From contig NZ_CP044227.1 in assembly GCF_008727735.1 (NCBI RefSeq), forward strand, positions 682,001 to 746,000: a DNA stretch of 64,000 nucleotides, given 5' to 3'. Both the position numbers and the translations under genes were made by a program. The notes below the pieces were generated by a model. It was not told the origin of the DNA. It ran no database searches and worked only from the letters and a program-made list of their open reading frames with translations. The DNA is from Flintibacter sp. KGMB00164 (GTDB taxonomy: Bacteria; Bacillota; Clostridia; Oscillospirales; Oscillospiraceae). Positions 16,931-25,970 of the stretch are shown piece after piece (the first letter of the stretch is position 1; each line of letters starts with the position of its first letter).

Positions 16931-16995
16931 CCCCATGACAGGGCGCCTCTTCTGGCCTACAAGAGAAGGCAGGGAACACCATGGGGCATTTTTTT
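16931..16995 (+). promoter_or_regulatory. Terminator-like leader structure upstream of metY (attenuator candidate)
   Basis: About 25 bases after the presumed transcription start, CCCCATG (16931-16937) pairs with CATGGGG (16980-16986), enclosing a second stem, and is followed by seven T residues. It lies roughly 100 bases before metY, so it would stop transcription unless opened. It does not match SAM-I, T-box or other riboswitch classes I know. A 20-codon reading frame (16935-16997) runs through it. Confidence 0.55.
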
Positions 16996-17092
16996 GAGAC
17001 GCTGGTCAGAGCAAACTTTTGTTTTGGGCGAATGTGTCTGTGTTGATGAATAAGTGAACACCGATTACACAAAACGAAAGGAATAGATAACA

Positions 17093-18382
17093 ATGAACAA
17101 TTACAGATTTGAGACGCTCCAGCTGCATGTGGGACAGGAGACCCCCGACCCTGCAACAGACGCCCGGGCGATCCCTATTTATGCAACTGCGTCGTATGTG
17201 TTTCAGGACTGCGCCCATGCCGCGGCCCGGTTCAGCCTGGAGGAAGGCGGAAATATCTATAGCCGACTGACAAACTCCACCCAAGATGTGTTGGAGAAGC
17301 GGATCGCGGCTTTGGAAGGCGGTGTTGCTGCTCTGGCGCTGTCCTCCGGCGCAGCTGCCATTGCCTATACCATCGAGGCCCTGGCATTGAATGGGGGGCA
17401 CATCGTGGCGCAGAAGACCATCTACGGAGGCAGCTATAATCTTCTGGCTCATACGCTGCCCAATTTCGGCATCACCGCCAGCTTTGTGGATATCCACGAC
17501 CTGGACGAGGTGGAGCGCGCCATTGAGCCAAACACCCGGGCCATCTATATTGAAACCCTGGGCAATCCCAACAGCGATATTCCTGACATTGATGCGCTGG
17601 CTGAATTGGCACACCGCCACGGCCTGCCGCTGGTGGTGGATAATACCTTTGGTACGCCCTACCTGATCCGGCCCATTGAGCACGGCGCGGATCTGGTTGT
17701 TCACTCCGCAACCAAGTTCCTCGGCGGACACGGAACCACGCTGGGCGGCATCATCGTAGATGCCGGGACCTTCGACTGGTCGGCCTCGGGCAAGTATCCT
17801 CCCATTGCCGCCCCAAATCCCAGCTATCACGGAGTCTCCTTTGTCCAGGCAGCTGGCAAGGCGGCGTTCGTCACCTATGTCCGGGCGGTTCTGCTGCGGG
17901 ATACCGGCGCCTGCATTTCTCCCTTTGCCGCCTTCCTGCTGCTGCAGGGCGTGGAGACCCTTTCTCTGCGCATAGAGCGCCATGTGGAGAATACCAAGAA
18001 GGTGGTGGAATTTTTGGCTAACCACCCTCAGGTAGAGCGGGTCAGCCACCCCTCTTTGCCGGAGCACCCGGACCACGAGCTCTATGAGCGGTACTTCCCT
18101 AACGGCGGTGCCTCCATTTTCACCTTTGACATCCGGGGCGGAGAGAAGCAGGCCCATCAGTTTATTGACAGCCTGGAGATTTTCTCTCTCCTTGCCAACG
18201 TTGCCGATGTGAAAAGCCTGGTCATCCATCCGGCGACCACCACTCACAGCCAGCTTACGCAGGAGGAGCTGGCCGATCAGAAGATCAAACCCAATACCAT
18301 TCGGCTGTCCATCGGCACCGAGCATATTGATGACATTCTGGCAGATTTGCAGCGCGGCTTTGATGCCGTTAAGGAGGGATAA
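17093..18382 (+). CDS. metY: O-acetylhomoserine sulfhydrylase / Cys-Met metabolism PLP enzyme
   Basis: A 429-aa cytosolic fold-type I PLP enzyme that makes homocysteine from O-acetylhomoserine and sulfide. FETLQLHVGQETPDPATDAR at the start, YSRLTNST, the PLP lysine in HSATKFLGGHG (about residue 207) and SLLANVADVKSLVIHPATTTH near the end are typical of the MetY branch rather than cystathionine synthase/lyase. ATG 17093 follows AAAGGAA. It is the first gene of a metY-cysK-iscS-iscU-rrf2 operon and begins only after the leader structure at 16931-16995. Confidence 0.94.
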   Translation: MNNYRFETLQLHVGQETPDPATDARAIPIYATASYVFQDCAHAAARFSLEEGGNIYSRLTNSTQDVLEKRIAALEGGVAALALSSGAAAIAYTIEALALNGGHIVAQKTIYGGSYNLLAHTLPNFGITASFVDIHDLDEVERAIEPNTRAIYIETLGNPNSDIPDIDALAELAHRHGLPLVVDNTFGTPYLIRPIEHGADLVVHSATKFLGGHGTTLGGIIVDAGTFDWSASGKYPPIAAPNPSYHGVSFVQAAGKAAFVTYVRAVLLRDTGACISPFAAFLLLQGVETLSLRIERHVENTKKVVEFLANHPQVERVSHPSLPEHPDHELYERYFPNGGASIFTFDIRGGEKQAHQFIDSLEIFSLLANVADVKSLVIHPATTTHSQLTQEELADQKIKPNTIRLSIGTEHIDDILADLQRGFDAVKEG

Positions 18383-18385
18383 CCC

Positions 18386-19318
18386 ATGAGCCGTATTTAT
18401 ACATCCGCAGACCAATTGATTGGAAACACTCCGCTTTTGGAGCTGACACACATAGAAGAAGCGTTTGGACTGAAAGCCCGTATTCTGGCAAAGCTGGAAT
18501 ACTTGAATCCCGCCGGGTCTGTCAAAGATCGCATTGCAAAGGCAATGATTGACGATGCAGAGCGGTCAGGGCGGCTCAAGCCCGGCTCTGTCATCATTGA
18601 GCCCACCTCCGGAAACACAGGTATTGGCCTTGCCTCTGTGGCGGCGGCCAAAGGCTATCGGGTTATCCTGGTCATGCCGGAGACCATGTCTGTGGAGCGC
18701 CGCCAGCTTATGAAAGCCTACGGGGCCGAGCTGGTGCTGACAGAAGGGGCAAAAGGGATGAAAGGCGCCATTGCAAAGGCAGAGGAGCTGGCCGCGGAGA
18801 TCCCCAACAGCTTTCTTCCGGGACAGTTTGTCAATCCGGCCAACCCCCAGGCACACCGTGAGAGCACCGGACCTGAGATTTTCAGAGATACCGATGGACA
18901 GGTGGATATTTTTGTTGCCGGTGTAGGAACCGGCGGCACCATTACTGGCGTGGGGGAATATCTCAAGGCCCAGAAGCCGGAGGTTCGAATCGTCGCGGTG
19001 GAGCCTGCCGCTTCCCCGGTATTGTCCGCAGGCACTGCGGGAGCTCATAAGATTCAGGGCATCGGTGCGGGATTTGTTCCCGACGTGCTCAACACCAAGA
19101 TCTATGACGAGATCATTCCCGTGGAAAATGAACATGCGTTTGCCGCGGGAAATCTCATCGGCAAGCAGGAGGGAATCCTTGTGGGTATATCCTCCGGCGC
19201 TGCGGTTTGGGCCGCCATAGAAGTAGCAAAGCGGAAGGAAAACGAAGGGAAAACCATCGTTGTCCTGCTGCCGGACACCGGAGACCGGTATCTGTCCACC
19301 CCGCTGTTTGCAGAGTAA
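18386..19318 (+). CDS. cysK: Cysteine synthase (O-acetylserine sulfhydrylase)
   Basis: A 310-aa fold-type II PLP enzyme forming cysteine from O-acetylserine and sulfide. The PLP lysine is in [11 protein letters not shown], the phosphate or substrate loop is [12 protein letters not shown], the phosphate-binding glycines are [10 protein letters not shown], and the C-terminal serine motif is [11 protein letters not shown]. Length and motifs fit CysK/CysM. It starts three bases after metY with AGGAGG overlapping the metY end, so the two are one transcript. A weak hairpin (19327-19361) behind it may reduce read-through to iscS. Confidence 0.95.
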   Translation: MSRIYTSADQLIGNTPLLELTHIEEAFGLKARILAKLEYLNPAGSVKDRIAKAMIDDAERSGRLKPGSVIIEPTSGNTGIGLASVAAAKGYRVILVMPETMSVERRQLMKAYGAELVLTEGAKGMKGAIAKAEELAAEIPNSFLPGQFVNPANPQAHRESTGPEIFRDTDGQVDIFVAGVGTGGTITGVGEYLKAQKPEVRIVAVEPAASPVLSAGTAGAHKIQGIGAGFVPDVLNTKIYDEIIPVENEHAFAAGNLIGKQEGILVGISSGAAVWAAIEVAKRKENEGKTIVVLLPDTGDRYLSTPLFAE

Positions 19319-19326
19319 CAGAACTA

Positions 19327-19361
19327 CTCCGGCAGCTGCGGGATGCGGCTGCCGGAGTTTT
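19327..19361 (+). terminator. Weak intra-operon terminator or processing hairpin
   Basis: CTCCGGCAGC / GCTGCCGGAG with an eleven-base loop, then only TTTTAC. Likely partial termination between cysK and iscS, or a stabilising 3' hairpin. Confidence 0.5.
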
Positions 19362-19420
19362 ACTTCCAAGACAAGAGTAACTGAGATGTGGCGTCCATTT
19401 CGGACGCAAAGGAGAACACC

Positions 19421-20608
19421 ATGCAGATTTATCTTGATAATGCAGCCACCACAAGCGTGAGCGAGACCGCGCTGCAGGCCATGCTGCCCTATTTTAGCCA
19501 GGAATATGGCAACCCCTCCAGTCTCCATTCCTTTGGCCAGAGAGCCAATGAGGCGCTGACAGAGGCCCGGGAGAAAATTGCCGCGCTGCTCCACTGCCAA
19601 GCCAGAGAAATCACCTTCACTTCCGGAGGCAGCGAAGCAGACAATCAGGCGATCCGTTCTGCCGCCCAGATCGGGGCAAGAAATGGGAAGCGGCACATTA
19701 TTTCCACCGCCTTTGAGCACCATGCTGTGCTTCACACTCTGGCCAAGCTGGAAAAGGAGGGCTTTGAGATCACGCTTCTGGATGTACACGAAGACGGTCT
19801 CGTACGGCCCCAGGAGGTTGAGGCGGCCATTCGGCCCGATACCTGCCTGGTTACTGTGATGTATGCCAACAACGAGATTGGGACCATCCAGCCGGTGGAG
19901 GAGATCGGGCAGATCTGCCGGGAAAAAGGAGTCCTGTTCCACACAGACGCGGTACAGGCAGCGGGCCATCTTGCCATTGACGTGCAGAAGCAGAACATTG
20001 ACCTGCTCTCGCTGTCGGCCCACAAGTTCCACGGCCCCAAGGGTGTGGGCGTCTTGTATGCCAGAAAAGGTGTTCCTCTTACAACCCTCATTGAGGGCGG
20101 CGCGCAGGAACGGGGCAAGCGTGCGGGCACGGAGAATATCCCTGCCATCGTGGGAATGGCCGCGGCCCTGGAGGAGGCCTGCAGAAACATGGAGGCCAAC
20201 CGGGTCAGGATGACCGCTCTGCGGGATCAGCTGATCCAGGGCCTTGGACAGATCCCCCACTCTGCCTTGAACGGCGATGCCCAGAAAAGACTGCCCGGAA
20301 ATGTACATTTCTGTTTTGAGGGAATTGAAGGAGAGGCCCTTCTGCTGCTTTTGGATGATAAGGGCATCTGTGCCTCCTCTGGTTCGGCCTGTACGTCCGG
20401 CTCTCTGGACCCCAGCCATGTGCTGCTGGCCATTGGGAGACCCCATGATATCGCCCATGGCTCGCTGCGGCTGACCCTCTCGGAGGCGACCACCGAGGAA
20501 GAAGTTCGGTATACCATTGATGCGGTTACCCAGGTAGTGGCCCAGCTGCGGGGGATGTCTCCTGTATGGAGAGACCTGGAGAACGGCGTGAGACAGTTTG
20601 TGATTTAA
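19421..20608 (+). CDS. iscS: Cysteine desulfurase (NifS/IscS group I)
   Basis: A 395-aa PLP enzyme that removes sulfur from cysteine as an enzyme persulfide for Fe-S cluster and thio-cofactor synthesis. YLDNAATT starts the protein, the PLP lysine is K202 in SAHKFHGPKG, and the mobile catalytic loop SSGSACTSG carries the nucleophile at C324. ATG 19421 has AAGGAG eight bases upstream; an upstream in-frame start at 19388 lacks a ribosome binding site. A small hairpin (GCGTCC/GGACGC, 19391-19407) sits just before that site. The scaffold gene follows 14 bases after the stop. Confidence 0.94.
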   Translation: MQIYLDNAATTSVSETALQAMLPYFSQEYGNPSSLHSFGQRANEALTEAREKIAALLHCQAREITFTSGGSEADNQAIRSAAQIGARNGKRHIISTAFEHHAVLHTLAKLEKEGFEITLLDVHEDGLVRPQEVEAAIRPDTCLVTVMYANNEIGTIQPVEEIGQICREKGVLFHTDAVQAAGHLAIDVQKQNIDLLSLSAHKFHGPKGVGVLYARKGVPLTTLIEGGAQERGKRAGTENIPAIVGMAAALEEACRNMEANRVRMTALRDQLIQGLGQIPHSALNGDAQKRLPGNVHFCFEGIEGEALLLLLDDKGICASSGSACTSGSLDPSHVLLAIGRPHDIAHGSLRLTLSEATTEEEVRYTIDAVTQVVAQLRGMSPVWRDLENGVRQFVI

Positions 20609-20622
20609 GTGAGGTGTATGTT

Positions 20623-21033
20623 ATGGCTCTTTACAGCGAAACCGTAATGGACCACTTCCGCAATCCGCGGAATGTAGGAGTGATTGAAGACGCGGACGGA
20701 GTCGGCGAGGTCGGCAACGTCCAGTGCGGCGATATTATGAAGATCTATCTGAAGATCAATGAGGGGATCATCTCCGACGTGAAGTTTGAGACCTTCGGCT
20801 GCGGCAGCGCCATTGCATCCAGCTCCATGGCCACGGAGATGATCAAAGGCAAGCCGGTGGCGGAAGCTATGGCGCTGACCAACCGGGCTGTGGCTGAGGC
20901 CCTGGATGGGCTGCCTGCCCACAAGCTCCACTGCTCGGTGTTGGCGGAGGAAGCGATCAAAAAGGCGCTGCAGGACTACTATGAAAGAAATGGAATGTCC
21001 AATGAAGCGACGGCTGTCCAGGGGCAGAAGTAA
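20623..21033 (+). CDS. iscU: Fe-S cluster scaffold protein (IscU/NifU N-terminal type)
   Basis: A 136-aa scaffold on which clusters are assembled with sulfur from the adjacent desulfurase. All three ligands are present: C35 in GNVQCGD (with the conserved D37), C60 in FGCGSA and C104 in KLHCSVLAEE. Start ATG 20623 follows GAGGTG; an ATG five bases upstream is out of frame. The C-terminal tail after residue ~125 is extended and low in structure. The IscA, HscA/B and ferredoxin genes of a proteobacterial isc operon are absent, giving the minimal clostridial arrangement. Confidence 0.93.
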   Translation: MALYSETVMDHFRNPRNVGVIEDADGVGEVGNVQCGDIMKIYLKINEGIISDVKFETFGCGSAIASSSMATEMIKGKPVAEAMALTNRAVAEALDGLPAHKLHCSVLAEEAIKKALQDYYERNGMSNEATAVQGQK

Positions 21034-21128
21034 GTGTTCTGCAGGCTGCTTTTCTATGCCGGACGCAGTTGCATTGTACCCCCTTCCGCAGTAAAATGGG
21101 AAACAAGAAAACGAGGTGTTTTACGGCA

Positions 21129-21557
21129 ATGATTTCAACAAGAGGCAGATACGCCCTTCGCGTCATGATTGACCTTGCAGAACACGCCGACGACGGCTAT
21201 ATTCCCATGAAAGAGGTTGCGCAGCGACAGGGGATCTCGTTAAAATATCTGGAGCGAATTATGCCTGCCCTGTCAAAAAACAACCTGGTAGAGGGTGTTC
21301 ATGGAAAGGGCGGCGGATATCGCCTGAGCAGAAAGCCGGAGGACTATACGGCAGGAGAGATTCTGCGCCTGGTGGAGGGGAGCCTTGCCCCGGTGGCCTG
21401 TCTGGAGTGCGGCGCGGAGCCGTGCAGCAGGCAGGATACTTGTAAGACCATCGCCATGTGGAAGAAGTTTTATGATCTGGTCAACGGATATTTTGATCAC
21501 ATTACCGTGGCAGATCTGGTGTACGGAAATTTGAACACAGAGGATTTTCAATTCTAA
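21129..21557 (+). CDS. Rrf2-family transcriptional regulator (IscR/CymR-like)
   Basis: A 142-aa winged-helix regulator. The N-terminus MISTRGRYALRVMIDLA and the recognition region QGISLKYLERIMPAL are diagnostic for Rrf2. After the wing (KGGGYRLSR) come four cysteines at 91, 94, 99 and 105, resembling the [2Fe-2S] cysteines of IscR (three plus His) but with an extra one, so a cluster or thiol sensor is likely. CymR-type members lack them. Placed last in the sulfur/Fe-S operon, it probably acts on the promoter at 16870-16898. ATG 21129 has GAGGTG ten bases upstream. Confidence 0.9.
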   Translation: MISTRGRYALRVMIDLAEHADDGYIPMKEVAQRQGISLKYLERIMPALSKNNLVEGVHGKGGGYRLSRKPEDYTAGEILRLVEGSLAPVACLECGAEPCSRQDTCKTIAMWKKFYDLVNGYFDHITVADLVYGNLNTEDFQF

Positions 21558-21561
21558 GCAT

Positions 21562-21596
21562 AAAAATAACCACACCATTTGGTGTGGTTATTTTTT
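21562..21596 (+). terminator. Bidirectional terminator between the Fe-S operon and the SLH gene
   Basis: AAAATAACCACACC / GGTGTGGTTATTTTTT with an ATTT loop. Symmetrical, so it serves both convergent transcripts. Confidence 0.92.
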
Positions 21597-21671
21597 GCGT
21601 TAAGTCTGCTTTGAAATGTGAACTGCAATAGCGAAGTCACTGCGCAGATTCAAAGGCACAGGCGGTTTTAC

Positions 21672-24600
21672 TTATGATGCAGATATGATTTTATGAAACT
21701 GCATCATCATGGTTGCAGACTGTGCGCGGGTTGCCGTGCCGGCAGGAAGCAGCTGCGCGGTATCGGTGCCGCTGACAATACCCGAGGCGTATGCCCATGC
21801 CAAAGGCTGGCGTGCATAGGAACTGATCGTGTCCGCATCGGCAAAGCTGCTCAGATCCGTCTGAACAGAAGTGTCGAGGCCCTTCTGCTCTGCGTAGCGG
21901 TACAGCATGACCGCCAGCTGCTCACGGGTAATGGGGTCGTTTGGACCAATGCGGCCATCCCCGTAGCCGGTCAGGACGCCGGCTTTTACCGCCCAGCTGA
22001 TTGCTGCTGCATACCAAGCGTCCGGAGAAACATCTGCATAGGCAGCCGCGTCAACCTGGGGACGACCCTCGAATGCATATAGGATCTGCGCCATCTGCGC
22101 ACGAGAAAAATTCCCTTCCGGAGCAAAGGTATTTGCAGATGTTCCGGTCATGATGTCATGGTAGCATACGTAGCGTACGGCCGGATAATACCAGGACTGC
22201 TTGTCGACATCCGCAAAGCTGCCCGACCATGCCAGGGTCTCGTCATATCCAACGGTGAACACACAGGGGGCAGTAGCTGTAAAGTGGACCGTCTTAGAAG
22301 AAGCATCATAGCTGGAGTGTACCTCAGACCAGCCGCCAGATGCGTTCTGGGTTTGAACGAGGATGCCGGATGCACTCTGCTGCGGTTCCAAAGTGTGGGG
22401 AATAGCGAGTTTAGCTTGGCCGCCGTGCAGGTCGGTCAAAGCTTCCTGATCGCATAGGATTTTCCATGCCCACAGGGGACGAGCGGTGTTATTGGCTTTG
22501 CTGTCTTGTGCCGCGGTCAGCAGCACCGTTATTGTGCGGCTCTGAGCCCAATCTGCAGCAGAAGCCAGAGCTGTGGCATCCAGAGTAATGGAGCCCATCG
22601 CTGTTTCCATGGTAAAAGAAGCTTTCTTGTGTGAGCTGAGCTCGTTCAATGCGCTGCTGGACACCGACAGCTGCACGGTTTCGGCGGTGTTCGAGTCCAC
22701 CTGGATAGAAATTGCGGGAGCGGTATCTGTGGTTTGCGCTGCCTGCAGGACTGTGTGGACCGATTTGCTCAGGGTATCGGCAGAAACCTGTGCCGTATAA
22801 ACACGGCCTGCACTGTCAGCGGATCCGGAAGCGGGCAGGCTGATGGTGCTGTCAGAAACTTCTGTGGGGGGCGTACCGCCGCCTGCGGAGCCACCGCCGC
22901 CTGCGGAGCCACCGCCGCCTGCGGAGCCACCGCCGCCTGCGGAGCCACTGCCGCCTGTGGAACCACTGCCGCCTGTGGAACCACTGCCGCCTGTGGAACC
23001 GCCGCCGCCTTCGGAACCACCACCGCCTGTGGAACCACCGCCGCCTTCAGGAGGGGGCTGGATGCCATTATCCGGTACCGCACGGAGCGCTTCCTGAGCA
23101 TTGATCAGTAAGGTAGCAACCGCGGAAGTGGAGCTGGCCTGTTCAATGGCTGCGATTGCAGTATGCAGAATATTGTCCAGCTGCTCGATCCCCTCCGGGG
23201 TATAGTGAGTGGGATCATAGCTGCTGTGATCCATGTGAAGCTGGGCAGTGGCCTGTTGTTTTTGCTTTGCCAACTCGGCGCGCTGCTGCAATGCGTTAAG
23301 CAAAGATGCCTGCAGCTGAGTGCGATGTTCGTTGGATTCAGCAACAGCATTTTCATAGGTGGAAAGCCACTGGGTGGTAACTTCGCTCATCGCGCGGGTG
23401 GAGAGACCGTCCAGCGCGCTGGCCCACTGCGCCGCAGCGCTCAAACGGCGTAATCCCTGCATGGAGGACTCCACCTGCTGTACAGCCAATGCGGCAACCA
23501 GCTGTTGATCGTCCAGATTTTTCAAATCGGTCTTGGCTGCAACAAATTCGGTTGTTAAGCCTTCCGAAGCCTGCTCTGCTGCGCTGCGGATAGAGGCGGC
23601 GTTTGACTCGTTGATCGCCTGACCATCAATTTGGCTGATTACCTCACGGTATGCAGTGCGCCACTGAGAAGCGACCTGTTCCACACGCTGGTTGAGCGTA
23701 GGAAGCTGCGCCATTGCATGCTTGGCCTGTGAGAGAAGAGCATCCAGCTGATCTTCTGCTGTACCTGCTGCAGCGGCCAGCTGAGCCCGAGATGTCTCAT
23801 ACTGAGAGGCCAGAGCGGTCCAGTCCTGCGCAGTGTAGTTGGTGGAGACGTAGGTGGAAAAAACCTGGTCCAGCTGAGCTAAATATTGATTTACTGCCGG
23901 CTCACGCCAGACTGCATACAACTTGACCGTGTCGCCCTGCTGGAAAGCCAAATTGCGGACGGAGGCTTGATCCTTGTACTTTACGGGGCCGTTCTGTGTC
24001 AGTGACCAGCCGGCAAATTCCATGCCGCTGGGGGCAGTGAACGTACAATCCGGCAAATTTTCCGACTGATTGTACGAGACGGTGATGGAATCCATCTTTC
24101 CGCTGCCTGTATTGCTATCGAAGGCGATTTGATACTGGATGGGCGTCCACTGGGCATACAGCGTGACGCGGTCTCCCTGGATTTCGCCGCCGAGATTTTT
24201 GACCTTCTCCTGCGCGGCGTAGACCTTTTCGTCGCCGAAGGTGTCTTCCCAGCCGCTAAACTGATAGCCCATACGGGAAAAATCACTATTCGGCAAAATC
24301 AGGTCCGTATTCCATACGGCAGCCTGGGAGGGCATGGAACCGCTGCCGCCGTTGGCCGAGAAATAAATAGTGTAGTCGTTGGGAAGCCACTTGACATACA
24401 GCGTTTGACCATTTGCGGGCAGGTTATCCGGTGCCGGCTGTGTAAAGCCTGAGTCCAGGTACCAGGCGGTTCGCTCATAGCCCAACTTGGGGTCTTGCTC
24501 GTCATATACAGAGGACTCTACGATCAGAGAGCTGCTGGTCGGGAGCGTAAGGGTGTCCAGCCAGTTATTGCGGGCGACAAAACCGCTGCCGATGGGGCTG

Positions 24601-25274
24601 AGATTAGTATTATGGCTTAAATCCAGATTGGTCAGACGGTTGTGGTCGAGATGTACGAACTCTAGCTCCGACAGCATGGACAGATCTACCTTGGTTAGAT
24701 TATTATCAAAGGATTCAATGAACTTCAGCTTGGTGTTGGTTGAAAAATCCACGGCGGGAAGATCGTTATACCGGCAATAGATAATTTCCAGTGCAGTACA
24801 GCCTGTCAGGTCCAGCGCCGTCATATGATTGCTTTCGCAGTTGAGAGAAATCAACTCTTTCAGCCCGGACACATCCAGGGAAGAGATCCGGTTAACCGCG
24901 CAGTGCAGATACTTCAGCCGGAGATTCTGACTGACATCCAGGGCGGTCAAAGCATTATTTTTGCAATTGAGGGATTCCAGTGCGGAAAAGACCTCGATTC
25001 CCTTCAGCGAGGTCAGGTTCTGATTTGCTACATCGATGGAACGGATATTAGCCAACTCCTCGGCGGTCAGCACGCCGTCTGCGCCGTATCCGCTGATATG
25101 AGAGGGGTCTTTTAGCCATTTCTGAAAAGCGGCGTCAGGGAATGTATGTTCAGTGATGGTAATGCTTTCTCCAGAAATTGTATTTCCGGAAGCGGCTATA
25201 GCCGTTGGAAAGTATTGACCAAGAAAAATTGTTGCCAGCAAGACTGACACGCCTTGTCGCAATCTGTGCTTCAT
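21672..25274 (-). CDS. Cell-surface protein: LRR, InlB-type repeats, Gly/Ser linker, three SLH domains
   Basis: A 1200-aa exported protein. It has a signal peptide (about residues 1-28, ending AIAA), then BspA/internalin-like leucine-rich repeats with C/N-x-N-x-L-T steps (about 60-240), two InlB B-repeats ending LYAQWTP and LYAVWREP (about 300-460), an alpha-helical region (about 465-740), and a Gly/Ser-rich linker (about 742-800). A beta domain (about 810-1010) precedes three SLH domains at the C-terminus (FADVDKQSWYYPAV, YADVSPDAWYAAA, FADADTISSYARQ) that would bind pyruvylated wall polymer. It is probably an adhesin or surface binder; the ligand is unknown. It is monocistronic and opposite to its neighbours. 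Confidence 0.9.
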   Translation of the reverse strand: MKHRLRQGVSVLLATIFLGQYFPTAIAASGNTISGESITITEHTFPDAAFQKWLKDPSHISGYGADGVLTAEELANIRSIDVANQNLTSLKGIEVFSALESLNCKNNALTALDVSQNLRLKYLHCAVNRISSLDVSGLKELISLNCESNHMTALDLTGCTALEIIYCRYNDLPAVDFSTNTKLKFIESFDNNLTKVDLSMLSELEFVHLDHNRLTNLDLSHNTNLSPIGSGFVARNNWLDTLTLPTSSSLIVESSVYDEQDPKLGYERTAWYLDSGFTQPAPDNLPANGQTLYVKWLPNDYTIYFSANGGSGSMPSQAAVWNTDLILPNSDFSRMGYQFSGWEDTFGDEKVYAAQEKVKNLGGEIQGDRVTLYAQWTPIQYQIAFDSNTGSGKMDSITVSYNQSENLPDCTFTAPSGMEFAGWSLTQNGPVKYKDQASVRNLAFQQGDTVKLYAVWREPAVNQYLAQLDQVFSTYVSTNYTAQDWTALASQYETSRAQLAAAAGTAEDQLDALLSQAKHAMAQLPTLNQRVEQVASQWRTAYREVISQIDGQAINESNAASIRSAAEQASEGLTTEFVAAKTDLKNLDDQQLVAALAVQQVESSMQGLRRLSAAAQWASALDGLSTRAMSEVTTQWLSTYENAVAESNEHRTQLQASLLNALQQRAELAKQKQQATAQLHMDHSSYDPTHYTPEGIEQLDNILHTAIAAIEQASSTSAVATLLINAQEALRAVPDNGIQPPPEGGGGSTGGGGSEGGGGSTGGSGSTGGSGSTGGSGSAGGGGSAGGGGSAGGGGSAGGGTPPTEVSDSTISLPASGSADSAGRVYTAQVSADTLSKSVHTVLQAAQTTDTAPAISIQVDSNTAETVQLSVSSSALNELSSHKKASFTMETAMGSITLDATALASAADWAQSRTITVLLTAAQDSKANNTARPLWAWKILCDQEALTDLHGGQAKLAIPHTLEPQQSASGILVQTQNASGGWSEVHSSYDASSKTVHFTATAPCVFTVGYDETLAWSGSFADVDKQSWYYPAVRYVCYHDIMTGTSANTFAPEGNFSRAQMAQILYAFEGRPQVDAAAYADVSPDAWYAAAISWAVKAGVLTGYGDGRIGPNDPITREQLAVMLYRYAEQKGLDTSVQTDLSSFADADTISSYARQPLAWAYASGIVSGTDTAQLLPAGTATRAQSATMMMQFHKIISAS
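22869..23052 (-). repeat. 18-bp tandem repeat encoding Gly/Ser linker
   Basis: About ten units of an 18-bp repeat (consensus on the plus strand GCCACCGCCGCCTGCGGA) encode a six-residue GGGGSA-type unit within the SLH protein. The four units near the 22.9-kb end are nearly identical, which suggests recent expansion. Confidence 0.9.
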
Positions 25275-25580
25275 GATTTTGCTCCATTTCTAATTATTGT
25301 TATATTCTGCGATTTTTTTCGAATTATGGTCGAAAAATGACGCAGCTATTATATTATAGCAAGTGTCCATACGTGAAGTAAATGGTGAATAAATCACATA
25401 AAATACAGGGAAAATGTTACTTTTCGCACGGATAAGATAATAATAGAAAAGCTGTTGCGTTATAAACGAATAAGCCTGGTAGGAAAAGGCGAATATCACA
25501 ATTATATTTAGGCTGAGAAATTGGGATTGGCACGAAGAGCAAGTGAGTGCATCAGCGCTGACGCTTTTTGTTGTAGGCAT
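25275..25580. other. AT-rich intergenic region upstream of the SLH gene
   Basis: It holds the minus-strand start region of the SLH gene: ATGGAGC before the ATG, and overlapping TATAAT elements (plus-strand ATTATA at 25348-25353 and 25353-25358) as a probable -10 with a poor -35. The rest (25380-25580) is AT-rich and shows no credible gene or RNA. Confidence 0.5.
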
Positions 25581-25616
25581 AAAAACGCCGGAGCAAAGCG
25601 GACTTTGCTCCGACGT
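25581..25616 (-). terminator. Terminator-like hairpin, distal copy
   Basis: On the minus strand CGGAGCAAAG / CTTTGCTCCG with a TCCG loop, then GCGTTTTT. The core GCAAAGTCCGCTTTGC nearly equals that of the tRNA-Leu terminator at 25749-25786. Confidence 0.6.
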
Positions 25617-25660
25617 AAATAACTGCAGCAATATAGATGCTGTGCTTCCAGGTCTGCGCC

Positions 25661-25701
25661 AAAAACCAAATCACAACCCAGCATTAGCGGTTGTGATTTG
25701 G
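25661..25701 (-). terminator. Terminator-like hairpin, middle copy
   Basis: On the minus strand CCAAATCACAACC / GGTTGTGATTTGG (perfect 13-bp stem), then TTTTT. No gene is visible between it and the hairpins on either side. Confidence 0.65.
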
Positions 25702-25748
25702 AAAGGAGGAGCAAGGGAGCGGGCGGATGAGGTTTTTTCGCCATGGGT

Positions 25749-25786
25749 ATAAAAAACGTGGTCGCAAAGCGAACTTTGCGACCACG
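25749..25786 (-). terminator. Terminator of tRNA-Leu (CAA)
   Basis: On the minus strand ACGTGGTCGCAAAG / CTTTGCGACCACGT with a TTCG loop, followed by TTTTTTA, starting directly after the CCA end of the tRNA. Confidence 0.9.
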
Positions 25787-25873
25787 TGGTGCCGGTGACC
25801 GGACTCGAACCGGTACGCTGTCGCCAGCGGTGGATTTTGAGTCCACTACGTCTACCAATTCCATCACACCGGC
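25787..25873 (-). tRNA. tRNA-Leu (anticodon CAA)
   Basis: Class II tRNA of 87 bases with CCA. Acceptor GCCGGTG/CACCGGC, anticodon stem GTGGA/TCCAC with loop CTCAAAA giving CAA (reads TTG), a variable arm CGCTGGCGACAGCG, T-arm ACCGG TTCGAGT CCGGT. Confidence 0.95.
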
Positions 25874-25970
25874 AAAGGCAACATGTATTATACACGAATT
25901 TGCCCTGATTTGCAAGAGAAAAATAACCATAGGGATTGGAACTGGAGGATTGGAAGAAAATTTAGCGGTT

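Noticed and set aside
16905..17092. SAM-I riboswitch or T-box upstream of metY
   Set aside because: None of the conserved cores of those RNAs is present and the part before the terminator is too short (about 90 bases).
18566..20458. A 630-codon antisense frame over cysK and iscS
   Set aside because: It crosses two genes with complete PLP-enzyme motifs on the plus strand; no start signals.
22869..23052. Regular 18-bp repeats that could suggest a CRISPR array
   Set aside because: There are no spacers; the repeats are contiguous and encode a Gly/Ser linker in frame.
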